Positions 8,757 through 21,388 are shown, counted from the stretch's first letter. The stretch is 64,000 bases of DNA from Burkholderiales bacterium (GCA_016185015.1 JACPOI010000005.1:1-64000), one strand, 5' to 3'. The notes: generated from the letters alone by a model not told the origin. Program-made: numbers and translations.

Positions 8757-10910
8757 TCAGGCCGAGGGTGGATCGGCCTGGATATCCATGTAGACGCTGT
8801 TGCGCATGGCCAGTTCGGCCACGGCATCGAAGGCGCGCTCGACCACGGGCCCCTGCGCCACCAGACGCAGATGCTCCCGCACGACCAGGCGGTCGAACAT
8901 GCGTCGAGTCATGGAGTGGTTGGAGCCACCCGCGCTGGAAAACAGGCACAGGTTCGCGTTGTCGCTCAGCCAGGCCAGTTGCAGGCGCATCCACTGCCCG
9001 CTGACCAGCAACTCGACCCAGCTCCCCGGCTGCAGCTGGTCCAGCGAGAGCGCCGGCAGCACCGATGCCGGCGCCTCGTCGGGCAACACCTGGCCGTCAT
9101 CGCTCTCCCCTGCCACCAGGCCCATGGGCTCGGTCGCCGGGAATTCGGCCGGGAACTCTGCCGGTACCGTGGCGGAAAAATCGGGAGCTTCTTCTGCCCC
9201 CAGGTCGTCCATGAAACCGGAATCGCGTGCCTCTTCGGGCGCCAGCCAGGTCTTGGCCACGGGTGGGGTGGCTGGCTTCGGGCTGCGGGCGGCGGACCCG
9301 CTGTCCAGGCCGCCCTGGTGCAGGGCGAACAGCTGATCGAGAAACTGCTGCAGCTGCTCGGGCGGGTAATGGATGCTCTGCAGCCCCTGGCGCAGGCCCT
9401 GCACCAGTTGCGGAATGATCTTGACCAGTTGCCCCGGCTGCTGGCGCACCTGGTCAGGGCGCACGCTCCAGAACAGGTCTTCGAGCAGGGCCACGTGATC
9501 GGGTGCGCCGGGCTGCCCGACCTTGCCCTCGATCTGGGCCTGCGCCATGACCTGGGCCCAGGGACCGCAGGCGAAGTCCACCACGAGGTCGGGCACCAGC
9601 ACCGTGCCCGGCTGCTTGCGGATGTGCTCGGCAATCTGGCGCGCCAGCTGGTTGCGCTTCTCGGCCTGTTGCAGGGCCTGCACCGCGGCCTGCTGCTGCA
9701 CCCGGCGACGTTGCTCGGCCTGCGACCAGATATGGCGCAGGCGCACCAGCACGCGCTCGAAGGTCTCGGACGCACCGGCGGCCGGGTTCAGGCGAGCGAG
9801 CGTGTCGCGCATGTCGGCCAGGAACTCGGCGAAACCCTCGGCCTCGACCCGGTCGTACGCAAAACTGTGCTGCGCCAGTTCCTCGAGCAGCTGGCGGGCC
9901 GGATGCTGCTTGTCGCTGAAGAAATGCAGGTCGCTGCGGGCCAGCTGCAGCAAGGCCGGCTTGAGCCCGGCAATGAGCTCGCGCACCGGTGGCAGGATGC
10001 GCTCATCGCCGGTGATGCTGGCGAGGATGAGCTTGACCACTTCCTGCACCAGCTGGTCGGCATCTGGCGTCGCACCGGAGACCAGGCCGTGCAACTGCTG
10101 CACGGTCAGCTGGCCGGCATAGACCTGCTGCGCGAGTCCGCCCTGCGACGGCGGCATCGGTGCCGGCCCGCTCGCTAGGGCACCCCGGGCGGACGAGCCC
10201 TGGCTGGGCGCCTGCCCTCCGACGGGAGCGCCGGAAAAGGCCGTCCGCTGGATGGCATACCCCACCGGTTGGACCTTCTGCATCTTCAGATAGGCCAGCA
10301 GCTCCTGGTAGACCGGACGCAGGCCCTTGCCCAGCAGGGGCAACATGACCTGACGGCACTGTGTCTGCGCGGCGCTGTCGCCCTGCATCTCGCTGATCAG
10401 GCCCTGCAGGGCATCGACATAGACCTCGGGCCGGAAGGGGTTGCGCTCCGGTCGCACCTGGTCGAAACCCAGGAGGGCACTGACCAGGGTGTTGAGTTCG
10501 GTCAGCTCATGCTCGGAGTCCAGCAGCGCCTGCTGCAGGCCGCGCACCGCGCTGATGCGCATCTGTACGTCCCGCTCGTCCATCAGTTCCAGCTGCTCGA
10601 ACTTGATGCTGACAGGGCCCGCGTCCAGGGTGGTGGTCACGGGGTTGTCGCCCAGTTCACGCTCGAAGGCGCGTTGCAGGGTCTCGGGGAAACGCGCGCG
10701 CATCTCCGGCGCGGACTGCACCAGGGCCGAGACCACGCGAGCGCGGGCATCGCGCGCCAGCAGGTCGCGCGTCTGGTCGATCTGCTGCTTCAGGGTCTCG
10801 CGCGTCTGGCGCAGCACGCCATCCATGATGTCCAGCCCCCGGCGCGAGGCTTCGCGCATCAGGCCGTCGAGCTGGGCACTGCGGGCGACCGCTTGTGGAC
10901 GTGTGCTCAT
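8757..10910 (-). CDS. DUF1631 family protein
   Basis: Long minus ORF similar in layout to the protein at 12668-14965; ATG at 10910. Confidence 0.75.
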   Translation of the reverse strand: MSTRPQAVARSAQLDGLMREASRRGLDIMDGVLRQTRETLKQQIDQTRDLLARDARARVVSALVQSAPEMRARFPETLQRAFERELGDNPVTTTLDAGPVSIKFEQLELMDERDVQMRISAVRGLQQALLDSEHELTELNTLVSALLGFDQVRPERNPFRPEVYVDALQGLISEMQGDSAAQTQCRQVMLPLLGKGLRPVYQELLAYLKMQKVQPVGYAIQRTAFSGAPVGGQAPSQGSSARGALASGPAPMPPSQGGLAQQVYAGQLTVQQLHGLVSGATPDADQLVQEVVKLILASITGDERILPPVRELIAGLKPALLQLARSDLHFFSDKQHPARQLLEELAQHSFAYDRVEAEGFAEFLADMRDTLARLNPAAGASETFERVLVRLRHIWSQAEQRRRVQQQAAVQALQQAEKRNQLARQIAEHIRKQPGTVLVPDLVVDFACGPWAQVMAQAQIEGKVGQPGAPDHVALLEDLFWSVRPDQVRQQPGQLVKIIPQLVQGLRQGLQSIHYPPEQLQQFLDQLFALHQGGLDSGSAARSPKPATPPVAKTWLAPEEARDSGFMDDLGAEEAPDFSATVPAEFPAEFPATEPMGLVAGESDDGQVLPDEAPASVLPALSLDQLQPGSWVELLVSGQWMRLQLAWLSDNANLCLFSSAGGSNHSMTRRMFDRLVVREHLRLVAQGPVVERAFDAVAELAMRNSVYMDIQADPPSA

Positions 10911-10950
10911 GTGTGCCGCTCCCGCAGATGGACGATGCCCGCTCGGCACC

Positions 10951-12612
<1,662 letters not shown>

Positions 12613-12667
12613 GGACGGTGGATTCTGCGGGGGTAAAACCCGCATTATCCCCGCCTGCCGGGCTCCC

Positions 12668-14965
12668 TCAGGTTTTGGACTGGTTGCGGGCGTTGAGCAG
12701 CGCCGTCTGGGCCACGGCGTCCAGCGCGTTGTCCACCATGTGGCGCTCGGACACGATGCGCATGAGGCCGCGCGTGCGCAGCTGCTCCATGGTGCGGCGC
12801 GACATGGAATGCGCCAGCCCCTTGCCCGAGATGAACATGAAAAGGGTGCCGTGCGGGCTGGCCCAGGTCAGCTGGGCGCGCACCCACTCACCCTTGAGCT
12901 GCAACTCGACCCAGCAACCGATGGCCAGCTCGGCGGCGTTCCAGGCGCCGGACACCGGTGCGCCGGCAGGCGCCGCACCCGGCATGACATCGCCTTCGGG
13001 CAGGTAACCGGCCTCGTCGGCCTCGTGGCCGGCCATCCAGATCTGGTCGGCGGCGGCCTCGATCACGCCGAAACCGGTGCTTTCCTCCCCCGCCTCCTGC
13101 GAAAACTCCTGGGGCAGCTCGTCGGGAAAGCCATCGAGTTCGGTGACTTCCAGGCCTTCGACCGGACCGCCCAGCTCCTCGGGCAGCACCATGGGCTGAG
13201 CCGGTGGGGCGGATGAGGTCGGCGCAGGCGTCGGGGCCGGGGCGGGCTGGACCTTGGGCGGCTCGAAGGCTTTCTCGTGCAGGGCGATCAGCTGGTCCAG
13301 GAAACGCGGGATGCGCTCGGGCGGGTATTCGATGAGCAACAGGCCATGGCGCAGCTTGACCAGCAGATTGGGCACCAACTGCACCAGGCGGTCGCGGTTG
13401 CGTCGCGCCAGCTTGCCCTGCACGCTCCAAATCAGGTCATCCACCAGGTCCAGATAGCCCTGGCCGTCGGTCGTGCCGTCGGCGTTGCGCAGCTGCGATT
13501 CGGCCACCACCTGGGCCCAGGGGCCGCACAGGAAGGCGGCCACGAAATCCGGGACCTTCTTGTCGCGCAGGCGCTCCTGGAAGTCTGCCGAGAGCCGCTG
13601 CGCCAGCATGTTGCGCTGCTCGGCGTGCATCAGCGCGCGCGCCGCATCTTCCTGCTTGGCCCGCAGCGCCAGGTCCACCCGCGACCACTGGGCATCGAGC
13701 ATGGTCAGCGCGCGGGCAAAGGACTCGGGGTGACCGTCGCTGCCCAGCAGTTCGAGCACCGACGATGACACCATCTTGAGAAAGCGCTGGAAACGCTCGT
13801 CGTTCTCGGTCTTGTAACCCAGGCTCTGGTGCGTGATGCGGTCCAGGAACTGGCGCGCCGGGTGCTTGCGCTCGCTGAAGAAACGCGGGTCGGCCTGGGC
13901 CAGGCGCAAGAGCAGCGGCTCCAGTTCCTTGACCTGGGCCCGCACCGGCGGCAACAGGCGCTGATCCTTGCCCAGGTTGTCCATCATGAGACGCACGACC
14001 TCCTCGCCCAGTTGCTGGCCGAGCTCGCGGTTCATATTGGTGCTCTTGCCCTTGGCCGCGGCCTTGGCGTCCTTGAGGGCACGTTCACTCAGGCGCTTGA
14101 TCATGGGCTCGACCATGCGCATGTCCTCCAGCGCCACCATGGAGGCCGGCACCGTGTGCAGGAAATCCTTGCCCCGGTTGGCCCCGCCGCTGAGATCGAT
14201 CTCCGTCGTCAGCAGGCGACGCAGCTTGTCCAGCGTGAGCATGGTGCGGGTGACCGGGTGCTCGACCGGCGTGCCGCCCGGCGCCGGCGCGGCGGATGTC
14301 AGCAGCGGCACCACGGGCTCGATCCCCTGCGAACGCAGCCAGTCGCCCAGCTCCTTGTAGAGCGTGCGCAGGCTGTGGCCCAGGATGCCGGCGGCCGGGG
14401 TGATCAGCGCGGTGCGCGCCTGCTCGCTGGGCACGTGCTGCAGCAGGGTCTCGCGCAGGGCGCGGGCAAAAGTCTCGGGGCGCAGGGGGTTGAGGTGGGC
14501 CTGCACCGACATCCAGCCCATCAGGCTGCTGATCAGGGCATTGAGCGGCGGCATCACCTCGTCCACCGCCATCTGGATCTCCTGCTGCGCCATGGCGAAC
14601 TCGATGTTGGCGTCGAGCTGGCCTTCGTCGAGCAGCTGGATGTCCTCGAAGCGCACCAGCGCCTCCGGGTCGCTGGCATGGCTGCCGCTGCGATAGATCG
14701 CCAGGCGCAGCTGCACGCCGAAGGTGGCGCGCACGGCCTCGGCCTGGCGGCGCAATTCCTCGACGATGGGCAGGCTCAGGCCGCGTTCGTTGACCTTGGA
14801 GACCTTGCCGCCGACCTGATGCATGGCCAGGTCCAGGCCCTTGATCACGTCGTCGATCAGCGGGCCGGACTGCTCCAGCACCGCCTCGATGCAATCGTGC
14901 AGGGACGGCTTCTCGAGGGTCGGATCATCCGACACGCCCAGACGCCGCATGCGAAACTTTTTCAT
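12668..14965 (-). CDS. DUF1631 family protein (paralog of 8757-10910)
   Basis: Shared segments: RFFSERKHPARQFLDRI vs HFFSDKQHPARQLLEEL, and the C-terminal WVELxxxGxWxRxQLxW...HSMxRRxxxxL. Confidence 0.75.
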   Translation of the reverse strand: MKKFRMRRLGVSDDPTLEKPSLHDCIEAVLEQSGPLIDDVIKGLDLAMHQVGGKVSKVNERGLSLPIVEELRRQAEAVRATFGVQLRLAIYRSGSHASDPEALVRFEDIQLLDEGQLDANIEFAMAQQEIQMAVDEVMPPLNALISSLMGWMSVQAHLNPLRPETFARALRETLLQHVPSEQARTALITPAAGILGHSLRTLYKELGDWLRSQGIEPVVPLLTSAAPAPGGTPVEHPVTRTMLTLDKLRRLLTTEIDLSGGANRGKDFLHTVPASMVALEDMRMVEPMIKRLSERALKDAKAAAKGKSTNMNRELGQQLGEEVVRLMMDNLGKDQRLLPPVRAQVKELEPLLLRLAQADPRFFSERKHPARQFLDRITHQSLGYKTENDERFQRFLKMVSSSVLELLGSDGHPESFARALTMLDAQWSRVDLALRAKQEDAARALMHAEQRNMLAQRLSADFQERLRDKKVPDFVAAFLCGPWAQVVAESQLRNADGTTDGQGYLDLVDDLIWSVQGKLARRNRDRLVQLVPNLLVKLRHGLLLIEYPPERIPRFLDQLIALHEKAFEPPKVQPAPAPTPAPTSSAPPAQPMVLPEELGGPVEGLEVTELDGFPDELPQEFSQEAGEESTGFGVIEAAADQIWMAGHEADEAGYLPEGDVMPGAAPAGAPVSGAWNAAELAIGCWVELQLKGEWVRAQLTWASPHGTLFMFISGKGLAHSMSRRTMEQLRTRGLMRIVSERHMVDNALDAVAQTALLNARNQSKT

Positions 14966-15316
14966 GGGTTCAGTTGCTCTTTGCCCGGGCTAGTGCTCGG
15001 TGCTTGTTACATTTTCTACCGAGTCGATGACAGCGCCCACACCTTGACAACATTTTGTTACGGGTATGACAAAAATGGCGAGAAGGAACAATTTCCGTCA
15101 AATAACGTCGCTCGGCAAGCACCATTGACCGAAGCATGCGACAATGTTGTCCGTTGCCGTTCAGTTGCGCGCAACATCAGCACACTGCTGGGGGCTTTGT
15201 CACCGCGTCCCGCGGACCGACGGTCTCACCCTTGAACCCTATCTGCCTTTGACTGGCCAGGTACCCCAGGTACCTGTACTGGCCGATATCCCAGCGCCCG
15301 GATGGGCGCCATCTAC

Positions 15317-16984
15317 ATGAACTTTGAAGATCTGAAACTGGCTCCGGCCATCCTGAAGGCTGTGCGCGAGCAGGGCTATGAGACCCCCACGGCCATCCAG
15401 GCCCAGGCGATTCCGCTGGTGCTCGAGGGCCACGACCTGCTCGGCGGCGCCCAGACCGGCACCGGCAAGACCGCCGCCTTCACCCTGCCCCTGCTGCATC
15501 GCCTGACCATGAGCCGCAGCGCGCAGAACAAATGGGGCGGCACCGGCATCCGTGCCCTGGTGCTCACCCCCACGCGCGAGCTGGCCGCCCAGGTCGAGGA
15601 ATCGGTCCAGACCTATGGCAAATACCTGCAACTGAGCTCCACCGTCGTCTTCGGCGGTGTCGGCATGAACCCGCAGATCAGCCGCCTGAAAAAGGGCGTC
15701 GACATCCTGGTGGCCACCCCGGGCCGCCTGCTGGACCTGCAGCAACAGGGTTTCCTGGACCTGTCCACCGTGCAGACCCTGGTGCTGGACGAAGCCGACC
15801 GCATGCTCGACATGGGCTTCATCCATGACGTGAAGAAGGTGCTGGCCCTGGTGCCCAAGGACAAGCAGAGCCTGCTGTTCTCGGCCACCTTCAGCGACGA
15901 GATCCGCGAGCTGGCCAACGGCCTGCTCAAGAACCCGCAGAGCGTGCAGGTCACGCCGCGCAACACCACGGTGCAGCGCATCACCCAGGTCATCCACCCG
16001 GTGGGCCGCGGCAAGAAGAAGGCCCTGCTGGCCCACATCATCCAGCAGCACAACTGGAGCCAGGTGCTGGTCTTCGTGCGTACCAAGTTCGGCGCCAACA
16101 ACGTGGCCGAGTACCTGGAAAAGAACGGCATCACCGCCATGGCCCTGCACGGCAACAAGAGCCAGGGTGCCCGCACCCAGGCGCTGGCCGGCTTCAAGAG
16201 CGGCGACGTCCGCGCCCTGGTGGCGACCGACATCGCCGCGCGCGGCATCGACATCGACGAGCTGCCGCACGTGGTGAACTACGAGATCCCAAACGTCAGC
16301 GAAGACTACGTGCACCGCATCGGCCGCACCGGTCGCGCCGGTGCCGACGGCGCTGCCGTCAACCTGGTCTGCCTGGACGAGGAAGGCTTCATGGCCGACA
16401 TCGAGCGCTTCACCAAGCAGAAGATCGAAGTGCAAGTGGTCGAAGGCTTCGGCCCCGAGCCGGGCGAGCGCGCCGAACCCATCGCCATGGGTCGCCAGAC
16501 CATCTGGGGTGGCGCCGGCAAGCCGCCGAGCCGCGAAGTCATGGCCGCAGCCGCCAAGGCGGCGCGCAGCGAGATGCTGCAGCGCATGCGCGACAACAAG
16601 GCCGGCCAGGGCGAACGCAGCAAGGGCGGCAGCCAGGGTCAGGGTCAGCGCAGCGGCGGCGGACAGAACCAGCCGCGTGGCGGCCAGGCCAAACCCCAGG
16701 GTCAGCGCGCACAAGGCCAGGGACAAGGTCAGGGCCAGGGTCGCAACAGCGAGCCGCGCCGCAGCAGCAACGGCCCGCGCGGCCAGGGCCAGGGCGGTGG
16801 CAACGGCGGCCAGCCTGATCCGCTGCGCACGGGTACCGATGCGCTGAGCCAGGGCGGACGTCGTCGTGGCGGCGCAGGCGGCGGCGGTGGACGCGGCCGT
16901 TCGGGCGGTGGTCAGGGCAGCGGCGGTGGCGGTGGTGGTGGCGTCGATCCGCTGCGCACCAACTACGGCCGCATCAGCCACTGA
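15317..16984 (+). CDS. rhlE: DEAD-box RNA helicase, RhlE type, with a long G/Q/R-rich low-complexity tail
   Basis: [37 protein letters not shown] motifs; tail rich in GQGQ and RGG. Confidence 0.9.
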   Translation: MNFEDLKLAPAILKAVREQGYETPTAIQAQAIPLVLEGHDLLGGAQTGTGKTAAFTLPLLHRLTMSRSAQNKWGGTGIRALVLTPTRELAAQVEESVQTYGKYLQLSSTVVFGGVGMNPQISRLKKGVDILVATPGRLLDLQQQGFLDLSTVQTLVLDEADRMLDMGFIHDVKKVLALVPKDKQSLLFSATFSDEIRELANGLLKNPQSVQVTPRNTTVQRITQVIHPVGRGKKKALLAHIIQQHNWSQVLVFVRTKFGANNVAEYLEKNGITAMALHGNKSQGARTQALAGFKSGDVRALVATDIAARGIDIDELPHVVNYEIPNVSEDYVHRIGRTGRAGADGAAVNLVCLDEEGFMADIERFTKQKIEVQVVEGFGPEPGERAEPIAMGRQTIWGGAGKPPSREVMAAAAKAARSEMLQRMRDNKAGQGERSKGGSQGQGQRSGGGQNQPRGGQAKPQGQRAQGQGQGQGQGRNSEPRRSSNGPRGQGQGGGNGGQPDPLRTGTDALSQGGRRRGGAGGGGGRGRSGGGQGSGGGGGGGVDPLRTNYGRISH

Positions 16985-17004
16985 AGCGCGCCGACATCCG
17001 GTAC

Positions 17005-17032
17005 AAAAAACGGCCCTGCGGGGCCGTTTTTT
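17005..17032 (+). terminator. Rho-independent terminator
   Basis: AAAAAACGGCCC-TGCG-GGGCCGTTTTTT just after the helicase stop codon. Confidence 0.9.
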
Positions 17033-17114
17033 CTGGGCGGCCGCCAGCGCGGCACCAGCGCAGGCGCCAGGCGCTGGACGACACCGCCCGGGTTCAGGGC
17101 CTGCTAACGCTGGC

Positions 17115-17498
17115 TCAGCCGCGCACGAACAGCGTCACCAGCGGGTCCGGGCCGACCTGGCGGCTCCAGTGGCCGTGCACGGCCGGATCGAAGGTGGCGC
17201 CTTCGGGCAGCAGATCGGCCGAGTAAAAGTGCTGGCCGGGACCGAAGACACGCGACACACCACCCTGCAAACCGATTTCCATCTGCCCCTGCAGGATGAA
17301 ACACCACTGCGGTGCCCCGGTGCAGTGAAAGCTGCTGCGAAAACCCACCGGGCTGTGGCGCAACTGGTAACCGCCCGAGGCAAACACCTCGGACAACATG
17401 GATTGCGGTGCGCCTTGTCCCAACGGCAGCTGCTCCTCGCGGAAACGGGCGCGGCCGTCGGTGTCGGTATAGAGGATGACTTGGGTGAAGGTGGCCAT
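17115..17498 (-). CDS. Cupin domain protein
   Basis: 127 aa: MATFTQVILYTDTDGRARF...FILQGQMEIGLQGGVSRVFGPGQHFYSADLLPEG. Confidence 0.65.
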   Translation of the reverse strand: MATFTQVILYTDTDGRARFREEQLPLGQGAPQSMLSEVFASGGYQLRHSPVGFRSSFHCTGAPQWCFILQGQMEIGLQGGVSRVFGPGQHFYSADLLPEGATFDPAVHGHWSRQVGPDPLVTLFVRG

Positions 17499-17603
17499 GT
17501 AGATTTCCGCTGATCTGTCCGTTCGCCGATTATTCCCCAGCGGCGCAGCTGAATCCGGGAAGCGGTATGCTCCATGCCGTTTCAACCCCGCTACACCACT
17601 GCC

Positions 17604-17990
17604 ATGAGATTCCTGCACACCATGCTGCGCGTCGGCGACATGCAACGCTCCATCGACTTCTACACCCGCGTCATGGGCATGAAGCTGCTGCGCACGACCG
17701 ACCGGCCCGAACAGAAATACTCGCTGGCTTTCGTGGGTTATGGCAGCAACCCCGAGCAGGCTGAGCTCGAGCTGACCTACAACTACGGCGTTGACACCTA
17801 TGAGATGGGCGGGGCCTACGGCCACGTGGCCCTGGGCGTGGACGACATCTACGCCTTCTGCGAACAGGTCCGATCCAAGGGCGGCAACATCACACGCGAA
17901 CCCGGCCCGGTCAAGGGCGGCAACACGCTGATCGCCTTCATCACCGACCCGGACGGCTACAAGATCGAGCTGATCCAGCGCGACGCCTGA
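17604..17990 (+). CDS. gloA: Lactoylglutathione lyase (glyoxalase I)
   Basis: [33 protein letters not shown]...[26 protein letters not shown]. Confidence 0.95.
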   Translation: MRFLHTMLRVGDMQRSIDFYTRVMGMKLLRTTDRPEQKYSLAFVGYGSNPEQAELELTYNYGVDTYEMGGAYGHVALGVDDIYAFCEQVRSKGGNITREPGPVKGGNTLIAFITDPDGYKIELIQRDA

Positions 17991-18088
17991 ACCCGTCGCG
18001 GCCACCCCCGACGCGGGGCGTGACTTTTCCGTCATAAGTCGCGAAACATCCGGCCCGCGCCCGCCGGCCAGGACCAACACACGCTAGG

Positions 18089-20137
18089 ATGCAGTCAAGC
18101 GGGCCGGTCGGTCCGCGTCGACGTGCCCACTCCCCAGCGAGGTCCTGTACCTTGAGACTGTTTGCGAAGCTGCGAGGCCTGCTCTCCTCCACGTCGGTGG
18201 AGCCTGAAGTGCTGCACGACTGGCGCGCCCGCATCCTCTCGACCATCCTGATGTTCATCGCCGTGCTGGGCGCCCTGACGGCCGTGCCCAGCATCTGGCT
18301 GGCCCTGCAGCGCGAGCTGTGGGCCATCGCCTGGATCGACATGGCGGCCCTGGCCTGGGTACTGGTCCTGTGGCGCCGCAAGAGCCTGCCCTACCGCTTC
18401 CGTGCCTGGAACCTGCTGGCCCTGATCTACCTGCTGGGTGTCTGGTTCCTGATGCACATCGGGCCGGTCAGCCAGATCTACCTGATGGCCTTCCCCGTCA
18501 TGGCTGCGCTGCTGCTCGGCCTGCGTCCGGCCCTGCTGGCGCTGGTGCTGAATGCCCTGACCCTGATGAGCGTGGGTTACCTGGCGAACGCCGACCTGCA
18601 TGTGCCGGGCTTCGAGACCCGCCCCTTCGTCGAGTGGGTCGTCATCACGATCAACTTCGTCTTCATCAACGCCATCATCACGATCTCCTGCGCCGTGCTG
18701 CTCAACCAGCTCGAACGTTCGCTCGAACACCAGCTGGTCATTTCGCACTCGCTGGCGCAAGGACAGGAGGACCTCAAGCGCGTCAACGAGGAGTTGCAGC
18801 GCACCGCCTCCGCACTCAACCGCCTGGCCTATTTCGACGAGCTCACCGGCCTGCCCAACCGCCGCATGCTGATGGACCGCCTGGGCCAGGCCCTGGCCGC
18901 GGCGCGGCGCAGCCCGATGAGCGGCGTGCTGCTCTACCTGGACCTGGACCGTTTCAAGAACATCAACGACGCACGCGGTCACGCCGCCGGCGATGCCCTG
19001 CTGCTGGCCGTGGCGCAGCGCCTGGCCAGCCTGATGCGCGAAGAAGACACCGTGGCCCGCCTGGGCGGCGACGAGTTCGTGATCCTCTCGACCCGCCCGG
19101 CGCAGGAACACGACAGCGATGCGCGCGCCGCCAGGGTCGTGGCGGCCAAGGTGCGCGAAGCCTTCGAGCAGCCCTTCATCCTCGACGGCCAGCCTTACAG
19201 CGCCAGTGCCAGCATCGGCGTGGTCGTGCTGGGGCCGACCCCGCAGGGCACCGAGGACCTGCTGCGCAACGCGGATACGGCCATGTACCGGGCCAAGGCT
19301 GCGGGCCGCAACCGTGTCGCCTTCTTCGAAGCGGCGATGCAGCAGGCGGTGGAAGCGCAACTGGCGCTGGAGAGCGAACTGGCGCTGGCCATCGACCGGG
19401 AGCAGCTGGCGCTGCACCTGCAGTCCCAGGTGGACGCAGGCGGCACGGTGGTCGGGGTGGAAGTGCTGCTGCGCTGGACGCACCCGCTGCACGGGGCGGT
19501 ATCGCCGGCGCGCTTCATCCCCATCGCCGAGGAGAGCAGCCTGATCCTGCGCCTGGGCCATTGGGTGCTGGAACAGGCCTGCCTCACCCAGCGACAGTTG
19601 CTGGCCGCAGGCCACGCCATCCCCATCTCGCTCAACGTCAGCCCGCGCCAGTTCCACCAGGCCGATTTTGTCGAGCAGGTCCTGGCGGTGCTCGAACGCA
19701 GCGGTGCCCGGGCCGACCTGCTGGTCTTCGAGGTCACCGAAGGCCTGCTGCTGGAGAACCTGGAGCACACCATCCCGCGCATGGACGCGCTGGCCGCGCG
19801 CGGCATCCGCTTCTCGGTCGACGACTTCGGCACCGGCTACTCCAGCCTCGCCTACCTGAAGCGCCTGCCGCTGCACGAACTCAAGATCGACCGCAGTTTC
19901 ATCCAGGACACGCCGCACGACCCGGGCGACACTGCCATCGTCGAGATGATCCTCTCCATGGCCCAGCACCTGGGCCTCAAGGTGGTGGCCGAGGGTGTGG
20001 AAACGCGTGCGCAGGCCGACTTCCTGGCCGCCCGCGGCTGCCACGCCATGCAGGGCTTCCTCTACTCGCATCCGCAAGCCCTGGACACGTGGTTGCGGGT
20101 CACGCCGCGCAGCTCCAGCCTCTTCGGCCCCTTGTGA
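18089..20137 (+). CDS. Membrane-anchored GGDEF-EAL protein
   Basis: GGDEF in ARLGGDEFVIL; EAL-domain motifs VEVLLRW and DDFGTGYSSLAYLKRLPLHELKIDRSFI. Confidence 0.9.
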   Translation: MQSSGPVGPRRRAHSPARSCTLRLFAKLRGLLSSTSVEPEVLHDWRARILSTILMFIAVLGALTAVPSIWLALQRELWAIAWIDMAALAWVLVLWRRKSLPYRFRAWNLLALIYLLGVWFLMHIGPVSQIYLMAFPVMAALLLGLRPALLALVLNALTLMSVGYLANADLHVPGFETRPFVEWVVITINFVFINAIITISCAVLLNQLERSLEHQLVISHSLAQGQEDLKRVNEELQRTASALNRLAYFDELTGLPNRRMLMDRLGQALAAARRSPMSGVLLYLDLDRFKNINDARGHAAGDALLLAVAQRLASLMREEDTVARLGGDEFVILSTRPAQEHDSDARAARVVAAKVREAFEQPFILDGQPYSASASIGVVVLGPTPQGTEDLLRNADTAMYRAKAAGRNRVAFFEAAMQQAVEAQLALESELALAIDREQLALHLQSQVDAGGTVVGVEVLLRWTHPLHGAVSPARFIPIAEESSLILRLGHWVLEQACLTQRQLLAAGHAIPISLNVSPRQFHQADFVEQVLAVLERSGARADLLVFEVTEGLLLENLEHTIPRMDALAARGIRFSVDDFGTGYSSLAYLKRLPLHELKIDRSFIQDTPHDPGDTAIVEMILSMAQHLGLKVVAEGVETRAQADFLAARGCHAMQGFLYSHPQALDTWLRVTPRSSSLFGPL

Positions 20138-20181
20138 ACCCGACCTTCAAGCTCCCCCCGCCCCTGCGTGATCCAGCCCCC

Positions 20182-20745
20182 ATGCTGGCCACCACGCTGA
20201 GCCAGTGGGGCGGCCACGGCGATCTCTGGATCTTCGGCTACGCCTCGCTCATCTGGCGGCCCGACTTCGATTTCGAGGAACGGCGGCCGGCCCATGTACG
20301 CGGCTGGCACCGTGCGCTCAAGATGTGGAGCCGCGTGAACCGCGGCACGCCGGACAACCCCGGCCTGGTCTTCGGCCTGCTCACGGGCGGCAGCTGCCAC
20401 GGTGTGGTGTTCCGGGTGCACCGGCAGCAGGCCCCGGCCGTGCTGGGCACGCTGTGGGAGCGCGAAATGCCCACGGGCGTCTACGACCCGCGCTGGCTGC
20501 GCTGCGAGACGCCGCACGGCCCCGTTTCAGCCCTGGCCTTCACGCTGTCGCGCCGCAGCCCCAACTACACCGGGGCGCTGAGCCCGGAACAGTACCGCCA
20601 GATCTTTGCGCAGGCCTGCGGCCGTTACGGCAGCACGCACGACTATGCCCACCAGACCTATGTGAGCCTGCGGGCCCACGGCATCCACGACCGCGAACTC
20701 GAACGGCTGCTGGCCCACCACGCGCCGGACCCCACGCGCCGCTGA
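20182..20745 (+). CDS. Gamma-glutamylcyclotransferase, ChaC-like
   Basis: DLWIFGYASLIWRPDFDFEERRPAHVRGWHRALKMWS. Confidence 0.85.
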   Translation: MLATTLSQWGGHGDLWIFGYASLIWRPDFDFEERRPAHVRGWHRALKMWSRVNRGTPDNPGLVFGLLTGGSCHGVVFRVHRQQAPAVLGTLWEREMPTGVYDPRWLRCETPHGPVSALAFTLSRRSPNYTGALSPEQYRQIFAQACGRYGSTHDYAHQTYVSLRAHGIHDRELERLLAHHAPDPTRR

Positions 20746-20856
20746 GGCCCGGCCCCAGAGCCTGTGATGTCAGCAGGGTCAGGCCCACGGCGGGCAGCGC
20801 CATGTCGACCCCAGGGTTAGAGTGACCCGAGCCTTTCAACACAACGGAGACACCCC

Positions 20857-21381
20857 ATGACGCGAACCCTTCCTTTCCTGGCCCTGGCCCTGGCCCTGGC
20901 GGCCATCCTGGCCGGCTGCGCCACGCCCGCCGGCCCCATGGCCAGCGCCCAGCTCCAGCCCACGCGCGGCAGCAGCACCAGCGGTGAGGTGCGCTTCGTC
21001 CAGCAAGGCGGCAAGGTGATGGTCAGCGGCGAAGTGCGCGGGCTCAAGCCTGGCGCCGAGCATGGTTTTCACGTGCACGACAAGGGCGACTGTTCCAGCG
21101 GCGATGGCATGAGCACCGGTGGCCATTTCAACCCCGGCGGCCTCAAGCATGGCGCGCATGGGGGCGCCGAGCACCATGTCGGTGACCTGCCCAGCCTGAA
21201 AGCCGACGCCATGGGCGTGGCGCGCTTCAGCTTCGAGTCCGGCAGCATCGCGGTGGGCAGCGGCAACGCCGACATCGTCGGCCGCGGCCTGATCGTGCAC
21301 CGCGACCCGGACGACTACACGACCCAGCCCACCGGCAACGCCGGCCCGCGCCTGGCCTGCGCAGTGATCGCGCGCCAGTGA
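20857..21381 (+). CDS. sodC: Cu/Zn superoxide dismutase
   Basis: GFHVHDKGDCSSGDGMSTGGHFNP...HVGDLPSL...GRGLIVHRDPDDY. Confidence 0.9.
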   Translation: MTRTLPFLALALALAAILAGCATPAGPMASAQLQPTRGSSTSGEVRFVQQGGKVMVSGEVRGLKPGAEHGFHVHDKGDCSSGDGMSTGGHFNPGGLKHGAHGGAEHHVGDLPSLKADAMGVARFSFESGSIAVGSGNADIVGRGLIVHRDPDDYTTQPTGNAGPRLACAVIARQ

Positions 21382-21388
21382 TCCAGGC

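Noticed and set aside
16620-16950. Possible CRISPR or minisatellite in the helicase tail
   Set aside because: Repeats are irregular in-frame GQG/RGG codons with no spacer structure.
15239-16981. 580-aa minus-strand Ala-rich ORF
   Set aside because: Antisense to the RhlE helicase; Ala/Thr bias reflects the repetitive tail read backwards.
18095-20077. 660-aa minus-strand ORF
   Set aside because: Antisense to the GGDEF-EAL gene; low-information composition.
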